DNA from: Hemerocallis citrina
Lineage: Eukaryota > Streptophyta > Magnoliopsida > Asparagales > Asphodelaceae
Direction of reading: 5' to 3'
DNA length: 64,000 nucleotides
NCBI GenBank assembly: GCA_017893485.1
Contig: CM030362.1
Span: forward strand, 178,188,166 to 178,252,165
The notes under the pieces were generated by a model. It was not told the DNA's origin, ran no database searches, and saw nothing but the letters and a program-made list of their open reading frames with translations. A program made the position numbers and the translations under genes. Below are positions 34,996 through 45,689 of this stretch, piece after piece; the stretch's first letter is position 1, and each line of letters begins with the position of its first letter.

Positions 34996-37900
34996 TTAGA
35001 GAGGCGTAGTTGCTTTCTCTTGGTATTTCAAAAGATGGTCGGCGTTCCATGTCCTGGGAATTTCTCTACCTTCGAGATCTTCTAGCTTGTATGCACCGGG
35101 GCAGATCACTTTTGAGATTTTGTATGGTCCCTCCCAATTCGGGGCCAGTTTGCTTTTCTGTCCGGGGAACGAGATGGCCAATTTTCGGAGGACTAGGTCC
35201 CCTTCTTTGAGGTCCGTTGGGCGGACTCTTTTGTTGTATGCTAGCTCAATCCTTCTTCGGTAGCTCTGTTGCCGTATAGCAGCTCTTTCTCGGATTTCGT
35301 CTATCAAGTCTAGGCTTGCTCTGAGCTCTCTGGCATTCTGCTCTTCTTCAAAAGCTATCAGACGAGGAGAGGGTATCCCAACTTCTAGGGGAATGAGGGC
35401 CTCGGACCCATAGGTGAGATTAAATGGGCTCTCGCCCGTTGGGGTCCGCTTCGTGGTACGGTGGTTCCATAGCACGTTGGGCAGCTGATCGACCCACAAG
35501 CCCTTGGAGCACTTGTCTAGTCTTTTCTTGATGCCTGAGAGGATCTGTCGGTTGGCATTTTTGGCCTGGCCATTTGACTGGGGATGTGAGACGGAGGAGA
35601 AGCGGTGTTGTATGGCGAGGTCCTCACATAAGGCTCGGAAGGCAGCCCCAGTGAACTGCGTTCCGTTATCTGTAACTATGACCCGGGGAACGCCGAATTG
35701 GCAGATCACATTTTTCCAGAAGAATTGGACGACCCTATGCTCGGTGATTGTAGCTAGGGGCTCGGCCTCTATCCATTTCGAGAAATAGTCGACTGCCACG
35801 ACTAGGAACTTTAACTGTCCGGGAGCTGGCGGAAATGGCCCTAGTAAATCCATCCCCCACATTGCGAAGGGGATCGGACTTGATAGGGAGGTGAGTGGTG
35901 CTTGCGGAAGGCGTCGGATGTCGGAGTACTTCTGGCCGGAGCTGCATTGTCGAACGTGTCGTTCGGCGTCCCGTAGGAGAGTGGGCCAGTAATACCCGTA
36001 GTTCAACACCTTGCGCGCTAGGGCTCTGGAGCCGAAATGGGCTCCGCCGATGCCCTCATGAAGTTCTTGCAGGGCGTAGTCGGCTTGCCCGGGGGAGAGG
36101 CACCTTAGGTAGGGCCGACCGTCTACCTGGGTGAAGGAGCGTTTATATAGAATGCCTTCGATTAGTATATAACGCTCGGCTCGGGTTCTTATCCTTCGTG
36201 CTTCCTTCGGATCCTGGGGGAGGAGTCCGTCTCTTAGAAATTCGACGAGGGGTTTCATCCAATTGTCTTCGAGGAGGACAGGAAGTGTTTCAACGGAGTC
36301 GAGTGCATCGTCCTCTATGCTCGGCTTTAGGAGGACTTCTATCAACACAGTCTGTTCGAGGCCTTGAAGGGAAGAGGAGGTTAATTTGGATAGGGCGTCG
36401 GCCTGAGCATTTTCTTCTCTGGGGATTCTATGGATGAGGGCCTCCTCGAACAGTGCCATGAGACTTTTGACTTTAGCCAAGTATTTAACCATCCTGTCAT
36501 CACGGGCTTCATATTCGCCGAGGACCTGATTGACGACCAACTGAGAGTCGCTGAAGATCCGCAGGCGTTATGCCCCTGCATTTCGGGCCATTCCAAGGCC
36601 GGCTATGAGCGCCTCGTATTCGGCTTCGTTGTTCGAGGCTTTGAAGTTTATACGGAGGGAGTATTGGAGGATAAAGTCATCTGGGCCTGCCAGGATGACC
36701 CCTGCCCCGCTTCCCTCGTTACAAGAGGACCCGTCGACATAGACCGACCAGATGGGTGGTCCCTTCATTGTTTGGCTGGAGTTGGGGATAGTAGTTTCAA
36801 CTATGAATTCGGCCAGTGCCTGAGCCTTGATCGCGGTTCGGGGCCGATAAGTTATATCATGTTGGCTCAGCTCGATCGACCACTTCATGAGGCGGCCGGA
36901 AGTCTCTGGCTTGTGAAGAACCTGTTTCAGCGGCTGGTCGGTAAGAACGACCACCGAATGGGACTGAAAGTAGGGCCGAAGTTTTCTCGCGGCCATTACC
37001 AGGGCATAGGCTATTTTCTCAATCTTCGGGTACCAGAGCTCGGCGTCCCGAAGCACCTTGCTGACGTAGTAAATGGGCTTCTGAGCCCTTTCTTCTTCTC
37101 TGACTAGGACCGCACTAAGCATCTGTTCGGAAGCTGCCAGGTAGAGGTAAAGTGGTTTGCCAAGTATTGGTTTGCTGAGAAGAGGTGGATTGACGAGGTA
37201 AGCTTTAAGCTGGTCGAAGGAGTCTTGTTGCTGCTGCCCCCACTCAAATCCTTTAGCCCCCCTGAGGGCTTTGAAGAACGGGAGGCACTTCTCCCCGGAC
37301 TTCAACAGAAAGCGCCCTATGGCGACTAGGCGACCAGTCAATCTCTGAACTTCCTTGACATTTCTAGGAGGGGACATGTCCAGTATGGCCTTGATCTTCT
37401 CTGGGTTTGCTTCAATTCCTCGTTGGCTACCCATGAAGCCGAGGAACTTCCCCGATGAGACACCGAACGCACACTTGTTCGGGTTAAGTCTCATACTGTG
37501 CTTTCTGAGAACGTCAAATGCTTCTTGGAGGTCAGCCACATGATCAGTGCCCCGGATGCTTTTCACAAGCATGTCATCAACGTACACCTCCATGTTCCGG
37601 CCGATCTGAGCCTGGAAAACCTTGTTGACGAGGCGCTGGTATGTAGCCCCCGCGTTCTTTAGACCGAATGGCATGACCCTGTAGCAATAGAGCCCCTGGT
37701 CGGTCACGAACGACGTCTTCGGGATATTCGGGGGGAACATTCTTATCTGATTGTAACCTGAGAAAGCATCCATGAAGCTGAGGAGCTCATGTCTCGAGGT
37801 TGCGTCAATCAGAGTGTCAATACTCGGCAGAGGGAAGGGATCTTTGGGGCAGGCCTTGTTGAGGTCGGTGAAATCAATACAGATCCTCCAAGTCCCGTTG

Positions 37901-40740
37901 GACTTCTTCACCATTACTACGTTTGACAACCACTCAGGATAGTTTACCTCCTGTATGAATCGGGCCTTCAACAGTTTGTCCACCTCCTCTTTGATAGCGA
38001 GCTGACGCTCGGGGGCGAACTTGCGCCTCTTCTGCTGAACCGGTTTGGACCCCGGATCAACACTCAGGCGGTGGACCGAGAGTTCTTCGGAGATACCGGG
38101 CATATCTGCTGCTGACCATGCGAAGAGGTCTTGATTGGTTCGGATGCATTTTACAATATCTGAGTATAGGGCGGACGGGAGGGTCTTGCTAACAAAAAAC
38201 TTGTGGGTCGGCTCCTGCTCAGAGAAGAGTACCTCCTCCAACTCGTCCACCGGCTCGGAAGTCGGCCGAGCATCATCTTGGGGGAGTTCCAGTGTTTCTA
38301 AGGAGAGGACGGGTTCGAGGGTAGAGGACATATAACACTTGCGGGCCTGCTCCTGGTTGCCCCTTACTTCTCCTACTCCGGCCCGAGTGGGGAATTTCAT
38401 TTTAAGATGATAGGCAGAGGGGACGGCTTCAAGGGCGGCCAGACCGGGCCGACCCAAAATGACATTGTAGGCTGCCGGGACATCTACGACCATGAAGTCC
38501 ATCGACCCCGTTCGGGTAGTAGGAGTTTTGCCAGCGGTTACGTCGAGGGTAATCACCCCTTCAATAGACACTGGCACCCCAGTGAACCCGTGGAGTGTGT
38601 AACCGGCGGGCTTGAGTCGGTCCTGCGAGAGCTTCAGGCCTTTAAAAGCATCGAGGAAGAGGATGTTGACGGAGCTGCCGTTGTCTACTAAGATCCTCTC
38701 CACTTTGAAGTTGGCCATGTGAAGACTGATGACGAGTGAGTCACAATGAGGGGTGCGGACACCCTCGAGATCTTCGTCAGAGAAGGTGACGGGCACTCCG
38801 AGGCCTTTGGGAGGAGGGGTGGTTCGGACTGAGTTGACTTCTCTGATAAATGCCTTCCGAGAGGAGTTCGAGGAGCCCCCCATTGGACCCCCATGGATGA
38901 GGTGGAGGACTCGCTCTTCCTCAAAGTCTGGCGTCTCTTCTCGTTCCGGACGCTTGTTAGCCCCCCGAGGCTGGGGAGGAAGTTCGGCTCGGTCCTTTCT
39001 TACAAACTTCGTCAGCTGCCCCCTTTGGATGAGGGCTTCGATCTCGTTTCTCAGAGCACGGCAATCGTTGGTGTCATGCCCATGGTCCCGGTGATAGCGG
39101 CACCATTTCTCTCTATCTCTTCTCTTGGCGGGGGTGTTCATCCTCGGAGCAGGAGGCAAGACCCCTTCTTTTTCGACTTCCATGAAAATGGCTGAGATGT
39201 TAGTGGTGAGGGGAGTGAACTTCTCAAATCTAGGGGGAGGTCGGCGCTGGCCGACATTATCCTTCTGGAGCTTCTTGGCTCCTTCTTCTTCCATTCCCTT
39301 CCTTTTAAACCCGGAGGTAGACCCCTCCCAGTTGGGTTGTTGCTCGGCCTCTTCGGCCCGGATGTACTTTTCACTGCGAAGGAGGAGGTCGGAAAAGTTC
39401 TGTGGTGGCTTCTTGGCGAGGGAGGAGCGGAGGTTGGAATTGAGGACATTGGATTGGAACGCTGCGGTAGCAACGGACTGGTCGAGGGATGCGATGGTTC
39501 TGGCTTCAGCTGTGAACCTCTTCACGTAGTCTCTCAATTTCTCCCCCTTCTTCTGATGGAGGTGCAATAGTGAGATGCTGGTCTTCTCAGCCCTACGGCT
39601 GCTTACGAAATGTGTGACGAAGAGGGTTTCGAACTGCTCGAAGGAGAATATTGAGGAGGGGGCGAGGCGAGAGTACCATTCTCGAGCTGGTCCTTTGAGA
39701 GTTGCGGGGAAGGTTTTGCAGAGGAGGGCATCGGAAGCTTGATAGAGGAGCATCAGAGTCTTAAAGCTTTCGATGTGATCAACTGGATCGGTCTCCCCAG
39801 TATAAGTCTCAAATTGGGGAGGTTTGAAGCCGAACGGGACAGGTGCATCCACTATGGTTCGGGAGAAAGGGGGGCGGCTAGGACGTAAGGTCCTCCCCCT
39901 AAGCTCCTCTTCTCGGTCTATCTGACCCAGCCGCCTATCTACTTCATGAAGATGATGGTACATGGTGTCATCCCTCCGGCGGTAATCAGCTGAGCCCCTA
40001 GACTCGTCTTCGTATGAGGGAGAGCGAGGGCTACGACGATGGTAACTTCGGGAGCGGCGAGGACTCGGGGTACGCCGGGAGTTGCTAGGAGTAGGACGAG
40101 GAGATGGGGACCGTCGGTGAGGGCTTCGGACCGGAGGAGGAGATGGAGCCTTCGGTTCATTAAGGTTTTGGCGGAGGTTGAGGGCCTGCAGGACGGTCGC
40201 TTGGAACTGCTGGAACTCGGCACATGTGATGGGCGCCTCATTGTTCCTAGGCTGTTGCCGACCCGCGGGGGAGTGTGGCCTTCTTCGGTAGTGTTCGGGG
40301 GATTCTTTCCGACCTCTTCGGTTAGGAGACCTTCTATACTCCTGGTGGCAAGGGTACCGCTCGTCCGGACGGTGTTGGCGGGATGTTCCCTCTCGGGCCC
40401 GCTTCTCGTCCAGGTGGCGGCGAAGGTCGTCATCGTTCTGGCGGTTGGGAGCGGTATTGTGGCGGCTAGAGGCTCGGGGGTGATGGGAGGCCATAGAGTC
40501 CGTAGAGGCGTTGTGGATGGAGACGTGCTCTTGGTGAAGGGGTTGTTTCTGAGGGTTAGGACCCTTTGGATCAGGAGGGGGAAGGTTCTGTTGGAGCGGG
40601 TCTTCCGTGGTAGGGGGAAGTTGCCCTTGTTGCTGAGCGGGATTAGGAAGGACTTCTTGCTGCTGATCAGGGTTGGGTCCTCGGTTGGATCCCCTTGATC
40701 TGACTTTCCTCGGAGGCATGGCTGGAGAAGATTTGTTCAC
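34996..40740 (-). pseudogene. Gypsy 2 gag-pol polyprotein, open except for one stop
   Basis: About 1,914 codons, interrupted only by TAA at 36568-36570. In order: basic/Pro-rich N-terminus; gag core ([18 protein letters not shown], about 305-480); [14 protein letters not shown] zinc-binding block; protease [17 protein letters not shown] (about 695); RT with [18 protein letters not shown] and an intact YVDDMLVKS (about 1065); RNase H ([19 protein letters not shown]); a second, archaeal-type RNase H ([16 protein letters not shown]); then the stop. Downstream frame: integrase with HEGIGGAHFGSRA, a zinc pair reading CSSGQ where CxxC is expected, DDE residues MDLLGP, VTDNGTQF and NGQAKNANR, where the catalytic Glu is Lys. 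So RT looks sound, integrase does not. The C-terminus ends NADHLLKYQEKA. Confidence 0.93.
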
Positions 40741-40791
40741 CAGGAAGAGGAGAGGTTTCTATTCGTTAGTTTCCCACAGACGGCGCCAATC

Positions 40792-41385
40792 TGTTGCCGC
40801 TAAATTTGGTGTGGGGGCAAACAGATAGAATTTGTGGATTCTTAGGGAAACTGAATAGTAAACCTGTATACCTGTTCCGTGGGCTTCGATCGTCGCTCCC
40901 GCCGTACACCTGCAAAAAGTGCGAGACACCGGGGTTGTTCCCGGCGACGCACCCTCCGACGCTCAAGTCAGTAATCTGGAAGACTATGAGAGAGCGCAAA
41001 AACTGGTGAAAGATTGATTACCTCTTAATGGAGATGGGTGGGGGTATTTATAGGCGTCTTAGGAAACAGATTAGGCATGTAATTCCTGTGTATACAGATA
41101 AGGAATGTAATCCCTAATTCCCAGTGAAAGGATAGATATGAATCAGGACCGTTGATTGATACTAATCAGAAACCCTAATTCTATCCTGCTGGACCGGGTT
41201 TGTTGCGGGTTGAAACCCGCACCCAGTTGAGGTGGATCCGTTCGCGGGTCATTGGATCTGTGAGAAGGAGACCCAGTACCCGTCTCAGACCCGTTCGTAG
41301 GTAAAATTTCCGTTTTACCCCTGAACTCCAGGATTCGTGCCCAATTTGGACGGTCTCGATTAAACCCCTATTTTTAGCCATATCA
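40792..41385 (-). repeat. Gypsy 2 5' LTR (right copy)
   Basis: 594 bp, almost identical to the left copy. Minus-strand TATAAATA at 41045-41052 is the promoter for gag-pol, which starts about 50 bp inside the LTR edge at 40740. Confidence 0.93.
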
Positions 41386-41455
41386 CTGCCCATGGAGTAA
41401 AGCCTGGCCGAGGAAGAACAAGTTAGAAAAATTCTGAACCCTAAAATTCTGAACA

Positions 41456-42510
41456 AGTTAAACAGTTTCTCTTAAACTGCTTGGGTCTCGACGCTCGGAT
41501 GACACCGCGAGCTCCAAAAAGTTTTTCCTAAACTGCTAGGACCTCAATGCTCGAAAGTCACTGCGAGACAGAAAAAGTTTTTCTCAACTGCTTGGTCCTC
41601 GACGCTCGGATGTCACCGCGAGCCCCAAAAAGTTTCTCCTAAACTGCGTGGGCCTTGACCCTCGGATGTCACTGTAAGCCCCAAAAAGTTTCTCCTAAAC
41701 TGCTTGGGCCTCGACGCTCAGATGACATCGCGAGCGAAAAAAGTTTCTCCTAAACAGCTTGGACCTCGACACTCGGATGTCACCCCAGCTAGAAAAAAGT
41801 TTCTCTCAACGGCTTCAGGGTCGACGCTCGGATGTCACCGAGAGCCTCAAAAAATTCTTTCAACTGCTTGGGCCTCGACGCTCGGATGTCACCACGAGCC
41901 CCAAAAAGTTTCTCCTAAACTGCTTGGGCCTCGACGCTCGGATGCCACCGCGAGCACAAAAAAGTTTCTTCTAAACTGCTTGGGCCTCGACGCTCGGATG
42001 ACACCACGAGCCCCAAAAGTTTTTCCTAGACTGCTTGGACCTCGATGCTCGGATGTCACCGCGAGACAGAAAAAGTTTCTCTCAACGGCTTCAGGGTTGA
42101 CACTCGGATGCCACTGCGAGCCCCAAAAAGTTTCTCTAAACTCCCTGGGCCTCGATGTTCGGATGTCACCGCGAGCTCCAAAAAGTTTCTTCTAAACTGC
42201 TTGGGCCTCGACGCTCGGATGTCATTGCGAGCCCCAAAAAGTTTCTACTAAATTGCTTGGGCCTCGACGCTCGGATGACACCGCGAGCCCCAAAAAGTTT
42301 ATCTTAACTGCTTGGGCCTCAATGCTCGGATGACACAGCAAGCTCCAAGAAGTTTCTCCTAAACTTCTTGGACCTCGACGCTCGGATGTCACCGCGAGCC
42401 AGAAAAAGTTTCTCTCAACGACTTCAGGGTCGACGCTCGGATGTCACCGCGAGACCCAAAAAGTCCTCTCAACGGCTTCGGGGCCTCGACGTTCGGATGC
42501 AACCGCGAGC
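41456..42510. repeat. Gypsy 1 tandem array, 55-57-bp monomer, about 19 copies
   Basis: Monomers share CTGCTTGGGCCTCGACGCTC, then GGATGTCACCGCGAGCCCC and an AAAAAGTTTCTCCT stretch. Copies differ at several bases each. The two-strand ORFs here are by-products of a period divisible by three in places. It lies between the antisense ORF and the 3' LTR. Confidence 0.92.
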
Positions 42511-42860
42511 CCCAAATTATCCCCCAACCAGGGAGGGGGCTCGCCTCCCGACCCTCGATGCTCGGCAAGAAGACCTCATACTCCACGGATCTCTACGTCC
42601 CCTTGCTTTTCCAACAAGTGAGGGAGCTCGTCTACCAACCCCTTACGCTCGACCAAGCGACCTCGGGGTCGATGCTCGGATGAAACCGCGAGCCCCAAAT
42701 TATCCCCAACTAGTGAGGGGGCTCGACTCCCGGCGCTCGACGCTCGGCATGAAGACCTCCTACTCCACGAATCTCGACGTCCCCTTGCTTTTCCAACAAG
42801 TGAGGGGACTCGTCCACCGACCCTCGACGCTCGGCAATCCGAGCTCCGACTCTTCTGCAC
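42507..42860. repeat. Gypsy 1 second array, about 181-bp unit, 2 copies
   Basis: GCGAGCCCCAAATTATCCCC starts units at 42507 and 42688. Both hold CCCCTTGCTTTTCCAACAAG. The first bases are shared with the 56-bp monomer, so the larger unit grew from it. Confidence 0.85.
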
Positions 42861-43032
42861 TCGGCACCCCTCGTGACTCCAAAAGGGGATCCCCTTCATC
42901 CTACCCCACTGACCTCTTCGGGAAGATACGGATCCCGTCCTTTGCCGTACATACCACTCCGCTCTTCTTACAGAGGCAAAAAATTACTCCTACACGGCTA
43001 GATTACCCAGCCCTCCAGGAGTGGGGGGCTCC

Positions 43033-43532
43033 TGATATGGGTCAGATGACGTGGCCCCTCCTCGGCCACAGGATTCCCTTAAAAGCCGTTTACCCCCGAT
43101 CATCAGGTCTGCCAGGTCATCCCTAAACTTCCTGGGCTTCCGCCACGTCAGGCCCACGGGCAATCGGGTCCAGACCCGGTTGGCACTGCCTATAAATACC
43201 AGGCCCTCTGCCCCTTCAAAAGATAATCAATCTCTCCCCTCTAAAAATCCTAGTTACTGTTACTTTTCAGTGACTGACTAGACCGTCGGAGGGCCTGCCA
43301 CCGGGATCAACCCCGGTGTTCCTAGGCCGAGTGCAGGTACACGAGACTTCCGAATCCGAGCCGAGCCTCCAGATCCGAGCCGAGCATCCGATCTCCCCCT
43401 CACTCCCACCTATTCCCGAGCCGTTCCCTCAGCTGAGGATCCGGCGTACCATCAGTACCGAAGCTTCCGCAAAATTACAAATTGAGAGAACTCACACCTG
43501 GTGCAGCCACTCCCCAAAAACAAACCGCATCA
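43033..43532 (+). repeat. Gypsy 1 3' LTR
   Basis: 500 bp, TGATATGGG...CGCATCA, preceded by the polypurine tract GGAGTGGGGGGCTCC. TATAAATA at about 43192-43199. Confidence 0.92.
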
Positions 43533-43537
43533 ATGTG

Positions 43538-44066
43538 CCTGTTAGTCGGTTGGGCCAGATAATTTTTGATGGTTGTGTTTGTGATTTACTCCATCATTTA
43601 TGATTTGTGTTGTGAAAGTTTTCATTCGATCGGCCTTCATGACCCAACCCTGAAAACTATCAACTGATAATGGGAATGCTTGTTATTTGCGCTATGCATA
43701 AGTGATGCTTGAATTCTTTGGGTGTTCTTATCTTGTAATTCGTCTTTGTTGTGTCCTTATGTTTCAGTGATCGTATCTTCGTCATGTCCTTGCTAATGAA
43801 GATTAATGGGGTTCTCCACTTAATGTATATATGTTCAACTGTAAATTAGTGATCCGAAATCAATATTAGATGACAAAGGTACATCTGGCTTGTATGAATT
43901 GTTGAAAATTGATGAATAGAATTAAGAAATCAATCCACAGTTCTTACATAGAATAGTTTTGTCTTATACGAATTTGTCCTTATATAGATGTAATTTAAAT
44001 ATGAGAACTTATTCAGTCTCACATGGGAGGAATTATTGGATATGTAGTTCTTTATATATAACTAAC
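43538..44066. other. Spacer between Gypsy 1 and Copia 2, nothing recognised
   Basis: AT-rich, noncoding, no repeat noticed. Ends with CTAAC, the left target duplication of Copia 2. Confidence 0.45.
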
Positions 44067-44818
44067 TGTTGGAAATAGTTTTGGCATATTTTTCGGGCTG
44101 GATTCCGGTGGGCCCCGGTCACCGGCGGCGCCGGAGAATGATTGAATTACGTTCCTCTCGTCGAGTACTATTCCGTAATGTACTCACTTGCTAAAAACGG
44201 TTTCCGTATGAATGAGAAATGTAGGTCCAAAGTTGGATACTCGAAATGTACTAACTTGAGAAGTTGGAATGGATAGTCCCACATCGGAAGATGGAAAAGA
44301 TTTTCTCTAGTATATAAGCTAAATAAATTGACTAAAAGGCGTAGCCCTGGGGTTACCACTAACGTGTAGTGGAGAGAGGACCTAGCCAAATAACAAACAC
44401 ACGCGCGCGCGCCCGGCCCCGACTTCGGCTCGGCTCGGCTCGGCTCGATAACAGCAAAGTAATGACTCATCAGCTACTCATCTTTTCCTATAAGACAAGT
44501 AATTTTTGTTTGCCAGTACACAGAGTTTTCAAATCTTCTTCTTCCTCTGAGTCAAAGTCTGAGAGTACAACACATCTACTGGTTCGCTGAGATCTCTGAA
44601 GCTAGGGTGCTGCTCTTCAGGGAAAGATAATACAGTTGTATCCTGGGAGGCAATTCGTCAACCACCGTCACACTACGAGGCGAATTTTGCTTTAAGGACA
44701 GAGATCTTAATCTCGACTCTGTATTGAAGTGTCTGGTTTGTTCTTTTATTTCCTGTAATTGTATTTCTTCACAAACATTGTTATCAATTTCCTATTTTAT
44801 GAAATTAAAGTTCTAACA
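44067..44818 (+). repeat. Copia 2 5' LTR (shorter copy)
   Basis: 752 bp, ending TTCTAACA. It lacks about 166 bp present in the 3' LTR around 52530-52720. A (CG)n run (ACACGCGCGCGCGC) precedes a CGGCTCGGCTCGGCTCGG minisatellite. No TGG-type primer-binding site follows. Confidence 0.9.
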
Positions 44819-44934
44819 ATCTTAAAGCAAAATTTTTCCTTTATTCTAACAGTTTTGTGAAGATTATTTACATGAACTGTTATCATTTCGGAAAAACAAA
44901 CAACTAACAGTTCAATTTCATCTGTTTCAGAAAA

Positions 44935-45687
44935 TGGAAAACACACAGAACGAAAATGCCAGTGCACTTCTCAGTGCACAAATACCAGTGACCCAAAATG
45001 TGACTGTACAATTGGTTGCGGCACAAACGGTCGTTCTGTCCACATATATAATTGTGGGAGAAAAACCGAAGATGCAGAAGTACAAAACAGAAGAAGTACA
45101 AAACAGAAGATGCAGGTTCCAAGAAGTTTGTAGTTGGTAAATTTCTGGATTACAAGATGGTTGACTCCAAGACAGTTGTGAGTCAAATTCAGGAACTGCA
45201 GGTGATAATGCATGAAATCGCTGCAGAGAACATGACGCTGTATGAACCATTCCAGGTAGCAGCGTTCATTGATAAGCTTCCACCTGGATGGAAGGACTTC
45301 AAGAAATACCTCAAGCACAAGCAAAAGGAGATGTCTCTTGAGGACCTGATTGTGAGGTTGCAAATAAAAGAGGAGAATCGCAAGGCTGACAAGTCCTATG
45401 AAAATCAATCCATAGAAAAGGCCAACATGGTAGGACACGAACAGAAGGGCAAAAAGAGGAAGTTCTTGCCACAATCCTCGAACAAAAAACCTGCAGCAAA
45501 AAGATTTGCTGGAAAATACCACAAGTGTGGTAAGTTGGGGCACAAAATCTCTGACTGCTGTAGCAAGGACAACAACTGTGCTGGAATTGGACAGGCAAAA
45601 GGGAATGACAAATTCCATGCACACATAGCTGAGAACTTGTCCACTGGTCTCTTTGACTTGGACCTCTGTGTTGTTGTACAGTGGTAA
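44935..45687 (+). pseudogene. Copia 2 gag, internally deleted
   Basis: The frame starts MENTQNENASALLSAQ, then jumps after about 40 residues into the middle of gag ([34 protein letters not shown]). The expected intervening 100 or so residues are missing and a [19 protein letters not shown] repeat sits at the junction. The zinc knuckle reads [12 protein letters not shown]; the first Cys of the set is absent. It stops at 45685. Confidence 0.8.
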
Positions 45688-45689
45688 AT

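Larger units (their letters stand above)
27259..41385 (-). mobile_element. Gypsy 2: near-intact Tat-lineage Ty3/Gypsy element
   Basis: LTRs at 27259-27853 (3') and 40792-41385 (5') are flanked by a perfect CTGCC duplication (27254-27258 and 41386-41390). The primer-binding site, complement of ACAGACGGCGCCAAT, abuts the right LTR, so the element reads leftward. Order: gag-pol with two RNase H domains, then on the opposite strand a spliced antisense ORF, with tandem arrays around it. Double RNase H plus an antisense ORF marks the Tat lineage. By eye the LTRs differ at 8 substitutions and 1 indel in about 595 bp, so it is young relative to its neighbours. Confidence 0.95.
22921..43532 (+). mobile_element. 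Gypsy 1: Tat-type Ty3/Gypsy element, split by Gypsy 2
   Basis: LTRs at 22921-23456 and 43033-43532 are flanked by a perfect 5-bp ATGTG duplication (22916-22920, 43533-43537). The primer-binding site TTGGCGCCGTCTGTGG starts at 23459. Gag N-terminus, protease and RT are followed by sequence deletion: the RNase H and integrase are missing. Remains of an antisense ORF (minus strand) and long tandem arrays fill the 3' third, as in the Tat lineage. Without the 14.1-kb Gypsy 2 insert the element is about 6.5 kb. It is defective. Confidence 0.92.

Noticed and set aside
37000..40700. Many + strand ORFs over Gypsy 2 (e.g. 40039-40698, 36430-37107)
   Set aside because: They are complements of the high-GC gag-pol frame and carry no separate homology.
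41456..42510. Second CRISPR-like or coding array (long + strand frames at 41704-42195 and 42368-43126)
   Set aside because: It is a degenerate tandem repeat; the frames arise from the repeat period, encode repeated Ser/Arg/Lys motifs, and run into the LTR.
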